Assembly: GCA_035285595.1 (NCBI GenBank)
Contig: JAYKGV010000004.1
Span: 1-64,000 of the forward strand
Length of the DNA stretch: 64,000 nt
Direction of reading: 5' to 3'
DNA from: VGJW01 sp035285595
GTDB lineage: Bacteria; Cyanobacteriota; Sericytochromatia; S15B-MN24; VGJW01
Shown piece after piece: positions 1 to 10,200 of the stretch. How positions within the stretch are numbered: the first letter of the stretch is position 1; every line of letters starts with the position of its first letter. The translations under genes were made by a program, and so were the position numbers. Under the pieces are notes generated by a model. That model saw only the letters and a program-made list of their open reading frames with translations. It searched no databases and had not been told where the DNA came from.

Positions 1-722
1 GCTGGCCAGGTCAGGACCAGGCCCCGCATGCCTGCGGGAAGAGGAGTCCCGGCTGGCGCCAGATGGACGCTGTCCACCGTGATGAGCGAGGCGGGCGAGC
101 CTGCTTCGGGCTGCAGCCTGCGGCCCAGGGATTCGGGAGTGTCCCCGCCGCGGACGGACAAATGCCGGAGGTGGTTGCGGACGGGGCGGAACGCTTCGGC
201 CAAGGCTCGGGCACGGGCAAGATCGAGGCCCGTGGCCGACGCCTTGAGCCGTGCCAGCGTCCGCAAGGTCAGTTCCCGCGGGTCGTGGTGGTAGCTGACG
301 TGGGTGACGGGGCGGGTTCGAGCCACCTGTGCCGCAAGCTGGTGCAGCATCTCCTCGGCCAGGGGCCACGGGCCTGCAATCACGTAGCAACGGGGCCAAA
401 GTCCTCCCCACGCCCGATCCAGTTCCTTCAGGCCGAAACGACGGAACTCAGGGAGGGGATGACCCGGGTCATCGGTCTCTTGTGCGGGCACCTGCTCTCG
501 GATGAGAATGCTGAACGGGTCCTCGATCCGCGCGTTGAATCGGGTCCGATCACCTCCGAGGCTGCCCGGTGCAGGCTCGTCCTCGGGCGAATTTTGCGGT
601 TGTCGGCGTTGGTCCCGTGGGGACCAACGCGGATCCTCAGGCTCAATTCCGACATTGTCCCGACGCGGTTCCATCGCCCGGCCGTACTGTGAACCGGGCT
701 CCTGAAGCGGGTCGAGGCCCAC
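1..722 (-). CDS. Partial DnaB/RecA-fold ATPase-like protein lacking Walker A
   Basis: The frame stays open from a GTG at 722 (alternative ATG at 674) to the window edge, so the C-terminus is missing. The first 90 residues are polar and probably disordered. From about residue 96 the text FGLKELDRAWGGLWPRCYVI follows the start of a DnaB/RadA ATPase core. The P-loop that should come next reads AGPWPLAEE, with no GKT. HVSYHHDPREL sits where DnaB has its fSLEM segment, and LITVDSVHL where it has the Walker B iiDYLQL strand. I infer a non-ATPase RecA-fold protein, perhaps a partner subunit. It follows the upstream small gene by 8 bases as the last visible gene of a four-gene minus-strand operon. 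The start codon is uncertain. Confidence 0.65.
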   Translation of the reverse strand, partial: MGLDPLQEPGSQYGRAMEPRRDNVGIEPEDPRWSPRDQRRQPQNSPEDEPAPGSLGGDRTRFNARIEDPFSILIREQVPAQETDDPGHPLPEFRRFGLKELDRAWGGLWPRCYVIAGPWPLAEEMLHQLAAQVARTRPVTHVSYHHDPRELTLRTLARLKASATGLDLARARALAEAFRPVRNHLRHLSVRGGDTPESLGRRLQPEAGSPASLITVDSVHLAPAGTPLPAGMRGLVLTWP

Positions 723-729
723 GATGCGA

Positions 730-1110
730 TCAGGATCCGAGGCGACGCTTCAGGTCTTCGAAGGACAGGCCGTCCTCCGCCAGCCCCTTGGCCACGAATT
801 CCGCCAAGGACGCTGTGTGTCCACCGAGCCGGACGGGCTGGTCGAGGTTGCGCGCCAGCGCCTGTTGGATGAGATCGGACAGACCTTGGGCGCGGCGAAC
901 CATCTCGTCTGCCGCAGGCAGTGTAGCCACAGGACGAACGGACGCACCCAGGTCAAGTCTGTCCGTCGAGGGTCGTCCTTGGGGACTGCGAACGGCATCC
1001 GGGCCGGGAGAGCGCAGCTCCGGCTGGGACGGACGCGACGCCTCGGCTCGCTTGAAGGGAAACCGGGCGCCGAAGGGGCCGGTGGGTCCAGAGCCGTGAA
1101 TGCTGCTCAT
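730..1110 (-). CDS. Small hypothetical protein
   Basis: A 126-residue protein that I do not recognise. The ATG at 1110 has a GGGAGG ribosome binding site 6 bases upstream, which fixes the start; the longer upstream frame is not needed. The first 65 residues are rich in Pro, Ser, Gly and Arg and look disordered. The C-terminal half is amphipathic helix, ending SLAEFVAKGLAEDGLSFEDL. It has no signal peptide or membrane segment. It lies between the propeller lipoprotein gene and the DnaB-like gene, with short gaps, so co-transcription is likely. Confidence 0.7.
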   Translation of the reverse strand: MSSIHGSGPTGPFGARFPFKRAEASRPSQPELRSPGPDAVRSPQGRPSTDRLDLGASVRPVATLPAADEMVRRAQGLSDLIQQALARNLDQPVRLGGHTASLAEFVAKGLAEDGLSFEDLKRRLGS

Positions 1111-1181
1111 GAAAGCCTCCCACGTGTAGCCTTCGGCAGTCGGAAGTCCGGTCTTGCCGTTTTTAACCGATTTTTCAAGAG

Positions 1182-2330
1182 TCACCAAGAAGCGTGGTGG
1201 GCATCGGCGACGAGTGGACGGAGCCGACCGCGAACGAGGTCGAGTATCGCCAGATGGATGCCATCCGACGGCCCCCCTGACATCAGGTTGGTCTCGAAGA
1301 CCACGTGGGATCCATAGGGCGCAAAGGCCGGCCGTCTCGCAAACACTCCGTCGGGCAGCCGGGTGGCGCGGGTCGGCTGGGGGGCCTCGACGGCCATCTC
1401 GTAGAGAGCCCACGTCCCCTCCCGGTTGCTGGCGAACACCATGCGGCGTCCGTCAGGGCTCCAGGAGGGCTCGACGGCATTGAAGCCGCGCAAGAGGGGT
1501 TGCTCGTGACCGGTCGCCGCATGCCGACGCCAGAGTTCCCAGGTTCGACCAGGAAAGAGGCGGGCCCATGCGAGCCAGCTGCCGTCGCGGGCCCAGGCCG
1601 GATCCTGGTCGGTGCCCGCGCTCACCAGATCGCGCTGCGCACCTGTAAAGGCATCCACGATGCGGATTTCCCGGCGCATGCGGTTGTTCGTTGAGGCGGC
1701 CTGCGTCATGACCAGGGCTTTGCCGTCAGGAACCCAGCGCAACTGGTCCACGGCGTCGGCCACCGGCCCCAGCGCCCTGAGAGGTCTGCCGTCTGCGTGA
1801 CGGATCAAGATGCGGGTGCCGTTGGGAATCCGCTCCAGACACGCGAATCGTGTTCGATCCGGGTGCCACGAGGGAGAAGCCAGTGGGTGACCGTCCGGCG
1901 TGGCGAGTGGAGTGAACGCCTGGGTCTGGGGATCCACACCCCAGATGCCATTTTGATGGACGCACAGAATGCGATCGTCCATCGTGGCCGTATCGGTAGG
2001 TCCAAGCATGACCTCGAGGCGACGCATTTCTCCCCGTCCGGGGCGCACGGCACGTGCGTAGCGATGATGTCCGTCGGACTCGACCACGAGGTCCAGCTTT
2101 TCGGGTGGACGGTCCAAGGTGACGCGACCCTCTGCGTCGCTGCTTCGCACCTGGGGAGCACGTCCCGGCAGACGGAAGGAGACCCGGGCATCCTGCACCG
2201 GGGCGAGCGTCACCGCGTCCCTGACCTCGATTTCGAGCCGGCCAGGCGCTGAGTTCCCTTCGCGAACGCAACTTGTCCCTCCCAGGAGGACCAGGAGGAC
2301 AAAGGCCGCGGTTGTTCTCGTGATGTTCAA
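1182..2330 (-). CDS. TolB-like beta-propeller lipoprotein
   Basis: A 382-residue predicted lipoprotein. The chosen start is the TTG at 2330, which overlaps the TGA of the preceding acyltransferase gene (TTGA) and gives a signal peptide ending in the lipobox LLGGTSC. After the Cys comes a carboxypeptidase-regulatory-like beta-sandwich (residues about 30-100, with VTLAPVQDARVSF and SSDAEGRVTL). A WD40/TolB-type propeller follows, with repeated blades such as ASPSWHPDRTRFACLE, DPAWARDGSWLAWAR and EPSWSPDGRRMVFASN. TolB-like propellers usually bind peptides or partner proteins in the periplasm; the partner here is unknown. Translation is probably coupled to the upstream gene. Confidence 0.82.
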   Translation of the reverse strand: MNITRTTAAFVLLVLLGGTSCVREGNSAPGRLEIEVRDAVTLAPVQDARVSFRLPGRAPQVRSSDAEGRVTLDRPPEKLDLVVESDGHHRYARAVRPGRGEMRRLEVMLGPTDTATMDDRILCVHQNGIWGVDPQTQAFTPLATPDGHPLASPSWHPDRTRFACLERIPNGTRILIRHADGRPLRALGPVADAVDQLRWVPDGKALVMTQAASTNNRMRREIRIVDAFTGAQRDLVSAGTDQDPAWARDGSWLAWARLFPGRTWELWRRHAATGHEQPLLRGFNAVEPSWSPDGRRMVFASNREGTWALYEMAVEAPQPTRATRLPDGVFARRPAFAPYGSHVVFETNLMSGGPSDGIHLAILDLVRGRLRPLVADAHHASW

Positions 2331-4105
2331 GGCTGCGGAAAGAGCACGCGCAAGGGGGGGGCAGGACCCCAGAAGCCACGCTCCCGGGAACTTGCCTTCC
2401 AGCTTCTCACGTCGACCGAGACCAGGTCGGTGCCGTCCACCACGCCCAGAAGGCCTGAGTCGAGGCGCCCCAGTCCGCGCGGGGACCCGGCCAAGGGCAG
2501 CACAGCCTCGACGGCAAGGGTGTCGGCCGCAATACGCAACAAGGCCCCTCGTCCGTCGGACTGGCGGCATAGCACGGCCACGTCGCCCTCGCGGGCAAGT
2601 GGCAAGTAGGCCACGACGGGATGCGGCAGCGTCACGACCCGGATCTCAGGCCCGCGAAATCGTGGGTCTGGACGCCCGGTCTCGAAGCGCAGCTGCCCCT
2701 GCCCCAAGGTCAGGAAACCACCCTGCCACGGCTGCACTTGCCACGGACGAAAGAAATGTCCTGTCTGGTCCGGTCGATCGAAACCCCCGTTCCAACTCCC
2801 GGTTTTCAGGTCAAGTTCACCCAGGACGAGGCGTCCCGTGCCGATGAGAACCCGTTCGGCGACACGCTCGAGTTGTAGGTCATAGGCCTCGAGTGTATCG
2901 TCCTTGATGGTCCGGACGGTCTGGAACCGGGAGGGGCTGGCAGAGGCCAGGTCGATCCAGCGCAGTTCGCCCTTGCTGGGAAGGTGCACCAGCAAGGCCT
3001 GCCTGTCGGGCAGGGGCAACCAGGCCTCCGGCGGCGCCGGAAGGGCGATTCGGCCACGAAGATCCCTGCGGCCAGGCCACAGCACCTCGATGCGGTCGGC
3101 GCGGGCGGCGAGGACCGGTTGCCGGGTGACCGGTGGCGGAGGAGAGGGTGGCGGGAGCCTGCGAGGGGCTGCCACGGCGAGCGGGGCGGCCACCAGAGAA
3201 GCTGTCAGAGCCATCATGGCCAGAGTGGCACGAAGGGTGCCTGACTCCTCACGGGGACGGGCATGTGCCCATCGATCGTGAATCCAGAGCCAATGATCCG
3301 GACGCTCGTCAATCCAGGCCGCGAAACGGTCCATCATGTCCTGCGCGAGGGCCGTATCGTCTTCCCGCAAGGGGAGGGGTGGTTCCACGAGCACCACGTG
3401 GGTGTCGTCCGGGTTGCGTACGATGCGGACGGGGACCAGCGCGGCCCCGGTGCGACGCGCCAGTTGGAAGGCGCCCGTGGGAACCCTGACGAGATGCCCC
3501 AGGAACGTGGCTTCGACTCCGCTGCCCTCGGCATGCTGATCACAGACGAGCCCGACCAGTTCGCCCGAGCGGAGCGCGGCCAGAACGGGGCGAAGCGACG
3601 CCGGTCCCTGGTTCGAGTGGGCCCGGACCCCCGCCCGGGCGTGCAACTCGTCGAAGAGTCTGCGGAATGCGGGCTGGCTTGGTGGCTGAATGAGCACGGT
3701 CATGGGGCCCAGGTCCCGGGCCACGGTCGCGGCCAGCAGCTCCCAATTGCCGTAATGGGCCGTGACGATCACGGCACCACGGCCACGCTCAAGTAATCCG
3801 GCCAGTTCTTCGTGACCCTCGAGCCGGACCAGCTGGCGTCCTTCGGCTTGCCAGCGCGGCATCCGCAACAGCTCCACGACGGAAGCGAGCGTGCCTCGGA
3901 CCGACTCCCTCGCGACAGTACGGACGATGCGTCGACTCCATCCGGGCCGTGCAGCCCGGACGTGGGATGGCACGAAATCCCCGTGGCCCAGCATCTGTGC
4001 AATCACCCAGAGCAGGTCCGCCACGGCCCTGCCGGCCGCGAGGGCATGCGGTCGGGGCAGTGCGCAGGCCAGCAGGCCGAGAAGGCGCATGGTGGGGTAG
4101 AGCAT
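2327..4105 (-). CDS. LpxL/HtrB-like lipid A acyltransferase fused to a propeller-like domain
   Basis: A 592-residue protein. Residues about 1-285 are a lysophospholipid/lipid A acyltransferase of the LpxL (HtrB) type, with the H-x4-E catalytic pair in AHYGNWELL (H117, E122) and later conserved blocks QPPSQPAFRRLFDEL and LVGLVCDQHAEGSGV. LpxL enzymes add a secondary acyl chain to lipid A at the inner membrane and are normally about 300 residues long. Here the frame runs on without a stop through a hydrophobic segment (about 293-313) and a Pro-rich linker into about 275 residues with beta-propeller character (VLIGTGRLVLGELDL, VAVLCRQSDGRGALLRI). The extension is probably periplasmic. Starts at 4105 or 4090 are both possible. 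Divergent from the giant TPR gene. Confidence 0.8.
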   Translation of the reverse strand: MLYPTMRLLGLLACALPRPHALAAGRAVADLLWVIAQMLGHGDFVPSHVRAARPGWSRRIVRTVARESVRGTLASVVELLRMPRWQAEGRQLVRLEGHEELAGLLERGRGAVIVTAHYGNWELLAATVARDLGPMTVLIQPPSQPAFRRLFDELHARAGVRAHSNQGPASLRPVLAALRSGELVGLVCDQHAEGSGVEATFLGHLVRVPTGAFQLARRTGAALVPVRIVRNPDDTHVVLVEPPLPLREDDTALAQDMMDRFAAWIDERPDHWLWIHDRWAHARPREESGTLRATLAMMALTASLVAAPLAVAAPRRLPPPSPPPPVTRQPVLAARADRIEVLWPGRRDLRGRIALPAPPEAWLPLPDRQALLVHLPSKGELRWIDLASASPSRFQTVRTIKDDTLEAYDLQLERVAERVLIGTGRLVLGELDLKTGSWNGGFDRPDQTGHFFRPWQVQPWQGGFLTLGQGQLRFETGRPDPRFRGPEIRVVTLPHPVVAYLPLAREGDVAVLCRQSDGRGALLRIAADTLAVEAVLPLAGSPRGLGRLDSGLLGVVDGTDLVSVDVRSWKASSRERGFWGPAPPLRVLFPQP

Positions 4106-4225
4106 GACGGCGGTCACTGCGGGGCCTTCGCGGCCCCCTTCACGATGGGGGGACACACGGCAGCAGGCCCGCACGTGCCAGTGTACCCCGGCCGGACCCG
4201 GGGGTGCGGGTTCCGGGGACAGGTC

Positions 4226-7200
4226 ATGCATCCAGAAGCACAGGCGCACTACCAGGAAGGTCTGGCGCACCGCGAGCGAGGGTATCACCAAGCGGCCTGC
4301 CTGGCCTTCGAGCGCGCCATGAAGGCCGATCCGACGGCGGACGACGCCTGGTTGGCTCTCGCCGCTACCTTGCACCTGGCTGGCGATGCCGCGGCTGCGG
4401 CCGAGCAGTACGGGTTGCTCTTGGCGAGACGTCCCGAAGACGCCAAGCTGGCCTACAACCACGGGGTGTCACTTGCGGCAGCGGGCAGGCTCGGAGAGGC
4501 CGAGCAATCCTTCGAGCGGGCGTTGCGGCTGGATCCCGTGCTCGTGCCGGCCCTCGAGAGTTTGTTGTGGGTGCATCACCAGACGGGTCAACCTCAGGCC
4601 GCGCTCGGCGTATTGCATCGGCTCGTCGTGGCTCGCCCGGAGCAGGAAGAGGGCTGGTTCCAGCTGGCCCGTGCCTATCGGGAGCATGGCGATGCCGAGC
4701 GGGCCCTTGGCACGATGGAGGGACTGATTCGCCGTCGTCCCGACCTGCTGGCGGCCCGGCTGCTGCGCGTCGAATGGCTGATCGAGCGGGATGCTGACGA
4801 GGCATGGGCTGAACTCGAGCGAATCCGCGAAGTCGATCCGGACTTTGTTGGAGTACAGCATCTCGCGGAACGCCTGGTGGAGCAGGGTGCGGCGCGGGCG
4901 GCCCTCGACGGTGATCTTGCCGGAGAGGCCCGCTGGCTTGAGCGGCTTGTGCCGTACCGTGCCCGCGATCAGGTGTTCCTTGGCAGGTTGGTCGAGGCGG
5001 CTGCCCACGCAGGGGATCGCAAGGCCGAGGCCAAGTGGCTCGAGGCACTTGCTGAGCTTCGTCCGGATGACGCCCCTCTGCAGCGGCGGCTCGCCGATCT
5101 CTACGTGCTGATGGATCTGGTGCCCCGGGCCCTGCCTTACCTGTCACGGTGGTCGGCAAGTCGCCCCGATGACGCCGAGGCCGTCCTGACGCTGGCCCGG
5201 GCGCGGGCAAGGTCCGCCCGGCGTGGTGAAGCGATCGAGGGCCTCGAGGACTTCCTGAAGCGTCATCCCAGGCACCAGGAAGTCCTGCTGGCGGCGGCCG
5301 AGATGTGTCTGGAAGAGGGCTTGCTGGAGCGGGCCGAGGTTCTTGCCCGACAGGGGCTCGGAATCCGTGAGGCGGCGCTGGCGGCCGAGTTGCTGCTGGT
5401 GCGGGTGCATCAAGCGGCGGGGCGCCACGAAGCAGCATGGCAGGCCCTTCAAGCTGCAGCCGATCACTACCCCGACGCTCCCGAGGTCCGTGCGGAAGGG
5501 GCCGCTCTCTGTCGCAGGTTTGCCCTGCATCCGGATGACGCAGCCGATGCTGATGCTGTGGCGTTGCTCTGGTGGGAAAGATTCCTGGTTTTCCAACCTG
5601 ATGACCTGCAGGTACAGGAGCTATTGGCGAGCCTGTATGGACGCCGAGGTGCGGAGGGCGAAGCCCGGCGGGTGCTGGAGCGATTGGTGACGCTCGATCC
5701 TGCTCCGAGACACTGGCTGGAGCTGGCCGCGATGCAGCTCAAGGCCGGACAAGCAGAGGCTGCCAGAAGCAGTCTCGAATCTGCCCTGTCTGGTCCGGGA
5801 CGCCCGGAGGAGGCGTTGACGAGGGCTCAGGCAGCTCTCCTGCTGGCACGGGTCCTGCTCGATCTCGGATTACCTCACGATGCCCTGACGACACTCGAGG
5901 CCCACGAGGCGGCGCATGCCGACGCCGCGCTTGCTCGTGAGCTCACGGCCCGGTCCTATCAGACGTTGGCCGATTTGGCTTCTCGCAAAGGCGATCTCCT
6001 GGCCGTTGCGGATCACCTGGAACGAGTCGTGGCCTTGACTTCCGATCGCGTGGCCCTGCGTGCATTGGCCGCAGCCCGGGCGCGTGCAGGGGATCGTCTC
6101 GGCGCCGAGGAGGCCTGGCAGCGGGTGCTCGTGCAGCAACCGCAGGACGGCGAGGCCTTGCGTGCCCTTGGTGACCTTGTGGCGACCGCCGGCCGCACCC
6201 TCGAGGCCGAGCGGTACTACCGTCAGGCTCTGGCCGTCGACGCGGAAGACATCCATGCCCTGGGTGCCCTGGCCGACCTGGTCTGGGGTGCGGGGCGGCG
6301 CGAGGAAGCCTATCGCATCTACGAGCAGCTGATGGAGCTTGATACCGAGCACGTACCGGCCGTGCTTGGCTTCGCTCGTGACGCTCTCGTGTCGGGACAG
6401 CCGCTGGAAGCTTGGGAGTATGCACGCCGTGTGCTGGCGCGTGAACCGGATCGGCATGAGGCGCGAGACCTTGCACGGGAGGGCCTGCGCCGAGTGGCTG
6501 AAGGCGAGGAGCCTGCCACGGCCATTGCCTGGTGGCAGCGTCTCGTGGCATTGGAGCCCGGTGACCTTGCGGCACGCCGTGGCCTCTGGGCAGCCTATGT
6601 GGCCTTAGGGGCGCAGTCCGAGGCCGTCGAGGCCGCTACGGCGTGGCTCGCCCTCGAGCCAGGCGCAGGGCCTGCAGCCTTGTTCCTCGCCGAGCGTTTC
6701 CGTCGCTCCGGGGATCTTGCCACCGCGCGCGAGCGTCTGGCCGGTGCCCTGGGAGGCGGCGACCTCAAGGTGGCCGTGGCTTTGGCTCTCGTGGACCTCG
6801 AGCTCGGTGCCGTGTCGGCAGCTCGTGAGCGCCTGGAAAGCCTCTATCTCGAGTTGCCGGACGACGATTCCGTGCGGATGGCGCTGGCACGCGCACGGCT
6901 GCTGGATGGTCAAGGACCCGAAGCCTGGTCCCTGGTGCAGGATCTTGCCAGTGCGGACGATGCCGCCCGGCAGGTGGCGGTCGATGCCGCGGTGGCGGCC
7001 GCCGAGTCCGCACAGGTCGCCGGACAGGCGGCAGCGGCACTCGAATGGTGGCGCAAGGCGCAGCGCCTTGCACCCGACGACGTGGCGCTGCAGCGGCGGT
7101 TGATGCATTTTCACCGTCTTTCGGGCCAGCTCGAGGATGCGGCTCGGGCGGCTCGGGCTCTTTTGGCGGCACATCCCGATGAGGTCGAGGCCGCTTTGTA

Positions 7201-10200
7201 TCTTGGGAAATTTCTCGCCTCGCGGGGTCAGCAGGACGAGGCCGCTCTCATCCTGGCACCTGTCGCCCGTGAACCCGCGGCTGCCTGGATGCTGGCCTCG
7301 ACTGCGTGGCAGGCAGGCCGTCCCGCGGAGGTCTTGAGCTGGCTCGAGGGGCTCGGTCCTGCCCTGCAAGGACATCCTGAGGCCTTGCTGCTTTTGGCGC
7401 GTGCCCTCAGGGCCACGGGAAGACTGGCCGAGGCGTGGTCCGTGCTGCAACGTCTGGAGGCCATGCAACCGGAGGACCCCGAAACCGGCACGGCCATGGC
7501 GGAACTCGCACGCGAGGCTGCCGGACTGACCTTGCCGGACGCTGATCGGGCGATCTGGCTTCACCGCCTGCTGCTGCTGCGCCCCCTCGAAAGAGAGGCG
7601 CGGGCCGCTTATGCCGAGGTCTTGCTGGCGATGGACCGTCCGGTTGACGCCGCGCGTCTGTACTCGGAACTTGCGCGTCTGGATCAGGAAAATGGGCAAT
7701 GGTTGATCGCTGAGGCGGCGGCCCAACAGGCGGCGGGGCGGCATGAGGAGGCACGTCGGGCACTTGCTGCCGCCCGGGAGCGTGAACCTGAGGCAGAGGG
7801 TCTCCTCCTCGCGGAGGCCAGGCTGTCCACGGCGATTCAGGACCATCAAGGTGCTTTCGAAGCGCTCGAGAGTCTGGCGCGCGAAGGCGTCTTGGGGGAA
7901 GAGGAGCGGTCCCTGCTCCAGCACGCGGCGATGAAGATTGCGGAGGGTGCCCGGCTCGAGGGTCGGGACGTCGACATCCTGACGCTAAGGACGCGGATGG
8001 GTGCCGTGACCACGCCTTCACCCGCGTTCTTGAGGTTGGCGCTCGAGGCCGCGCGCAGGCTGGGGCACGCCACGGACGAAGCCGAGGTCCTGCACGATCT
8101 GTGGCGGCAGCTTCCTGCAGAGCGCGTCTTGGGTGAGGCAGCTGCCAAGGCCCGCGAGGCTCTGGGTGACTGGCGCGGGGCGCTGGCCATCCGGGAGGAG
8201 CTCGAGCAGCTGGCCGCCGACCCGGTCGAGGCGGCAGAGAACGCGCTTGTGGCCGCCCGCCTCGCCACGACTTCAGGTGATCTCGAGGTCATACGTCCGT
8301 GGCTGGATCGCCTGGATGCGCGTCGGGAGTCGATTGAGGGCCGGCCGGAACACGAGGCCTTGTGGTGGGCGCTGCAGATCATTCGTCGTCTGGATGTCCC
8401 GGGTCTGGATCCCTCTCGGGTGGATGGGATTCTCGATGAGGCCTGGGCTCGGGCGCGGGAGCGGGAGCTGCCCGAATCGGCCCTGCAGACGGCTTTCGTT
8501 GAGGTTCTGCGGTGGCAGGCCCTGCGATTCGAGAAGCTGGCAGAGCCTATCGCGGCGCGGGTGCTCTGGGTACGGATCAGTCGGCTTGTCCCTGATGATC
8601 GCTCAGCTTTCGCCGCGGCTGCCCGTTTGAGCCTCTCGTTGGGCCACGAGTCCGAGGCGCTCGACATGCTGCGTGTCCTTCACGAGGATCGTCCGGACGA
8701 TGCGGATACCGTCGTGGTCTACGGGCGCGCCCTTTTGTCCTGCGGCCGCACGAGCGAGGCCCTCGAGTTGTGGGAGGAGCATCACGCCAGCCATGGCTCC
8801 GCGACCGTGGGCTGCGTCTTGGCCGAAGAGGCCCTCCGCAGGGGAGATGGCCACGGGGCTTGGCTTTGGGCGTGCAGGGTCCTCGAGCGGTACCCGGATG
8901 CTGCCGGGGCGAGTGAACTGGCGTGGCAGGCCGGAAGGAAGCTTGCGGGGGAACTCGCCGCCACGGGGCGCCAGGATGCGGCCATCGGGCAGTGGGTCGA
9001 GGCGGTTGCCCGCGTGCCGCGACGTCCTGATGCGCTGCAGGAGGCCATTCAAGGCCTTTTGGCCTCCGGCGGCGTCGAGGAGGCGGGGCAACTTCTCGAA
9101 CAGTTGCGCTCTTTGGACCGCGATCCCGCGGTGTTCCGGCGTCTGCGGATGATTTGGCTTGCCCGGACGGGGCGGGTGGACGAGGCACTCGAGTTGAGCA
9201 AGGACGTGCTGGAAGGCACGGCCGGCGATCCTGAAATCGAGCTCGAGGCGCTTCTCGCCGTAGGCGAAGTCTGCCGCGGGGCCGGCCGCATCGATGAGGG
9301 CTGGCTGATCGCCCAGCGGCTTCTCGATGGCCATGGCGGCCGACCGGAGGCAAGACGACTCGCCGGACGGATCGCCCGTGACATGGCCGAGGCCGCGGAC
9401 CGCGAGGGAGATGGCGCCAGCGCCCTGGTTTACCGACAAGTCCAGTTGGCTCTGGCTCCTCAGGACCGTGAAGCGGTTTTTCCGCTGGCGGCCCTGCATG
9501 CCCGCGAGGGTCGGCAGGCCGAGGCGGAGGCCTTGCTCCGTCCGTGGTTGGCCCGACATCCTCGGGACGAGGAGGGATGGCTCGACTTGGCGGCCTTGAT
9601 GGCGGCGTCGCAGCCGGGAGAGGCCTCGGATCTCGTTCGAAGCGTGATTGAAAGGAGTCCGGAGCTGCCGCGAGCTCATCGAGCCTTGGCCGAACTGCTC
9701 GAGCGCGAAGGGCGGACGTCCGAGGCCCTTGAAGCGATTTTGGCGGCCGCGGCGGTGACTGAGCACCCCGATGAGGACTGGCTGGCCGCCGCCGAGCTTG
9801 CGGTCCGGCACGGGCAAGATGCCGTGGCGTGGGAGCATTTGGACAAGGTGCTGACACGTAGGCCCGGTCACGCCCGGGCGAAGGATTTGGGCAGCGGGGT
9901 CTGCCGGCGTTTGGCCCGGACGGCTGGCAAGGAAGGGCGCAAGGCAGAGGCCGCGGCCCATTGGCATGCCTTGCTGCGTGTGGTCTCACAGGATCTCGAG
10001 GCTTACCGCGCACTGGGAGCGCTCGCCCGGGCCGAGCGCAGGTTCGACGAGGCCGAGGCCGCCTTGGGTCGAGCGCTGTCGCTCGATCCCGAGGACCCCC
10101 TGACCCTTGAAGAAAGGGCTTGGCTGGATCTCGACCGTGATCTGGTGGCGGCGGCGCGGGAGCGTTTTGCGGCGATCGTGGCCAAGGGGACGGCGCCGAA

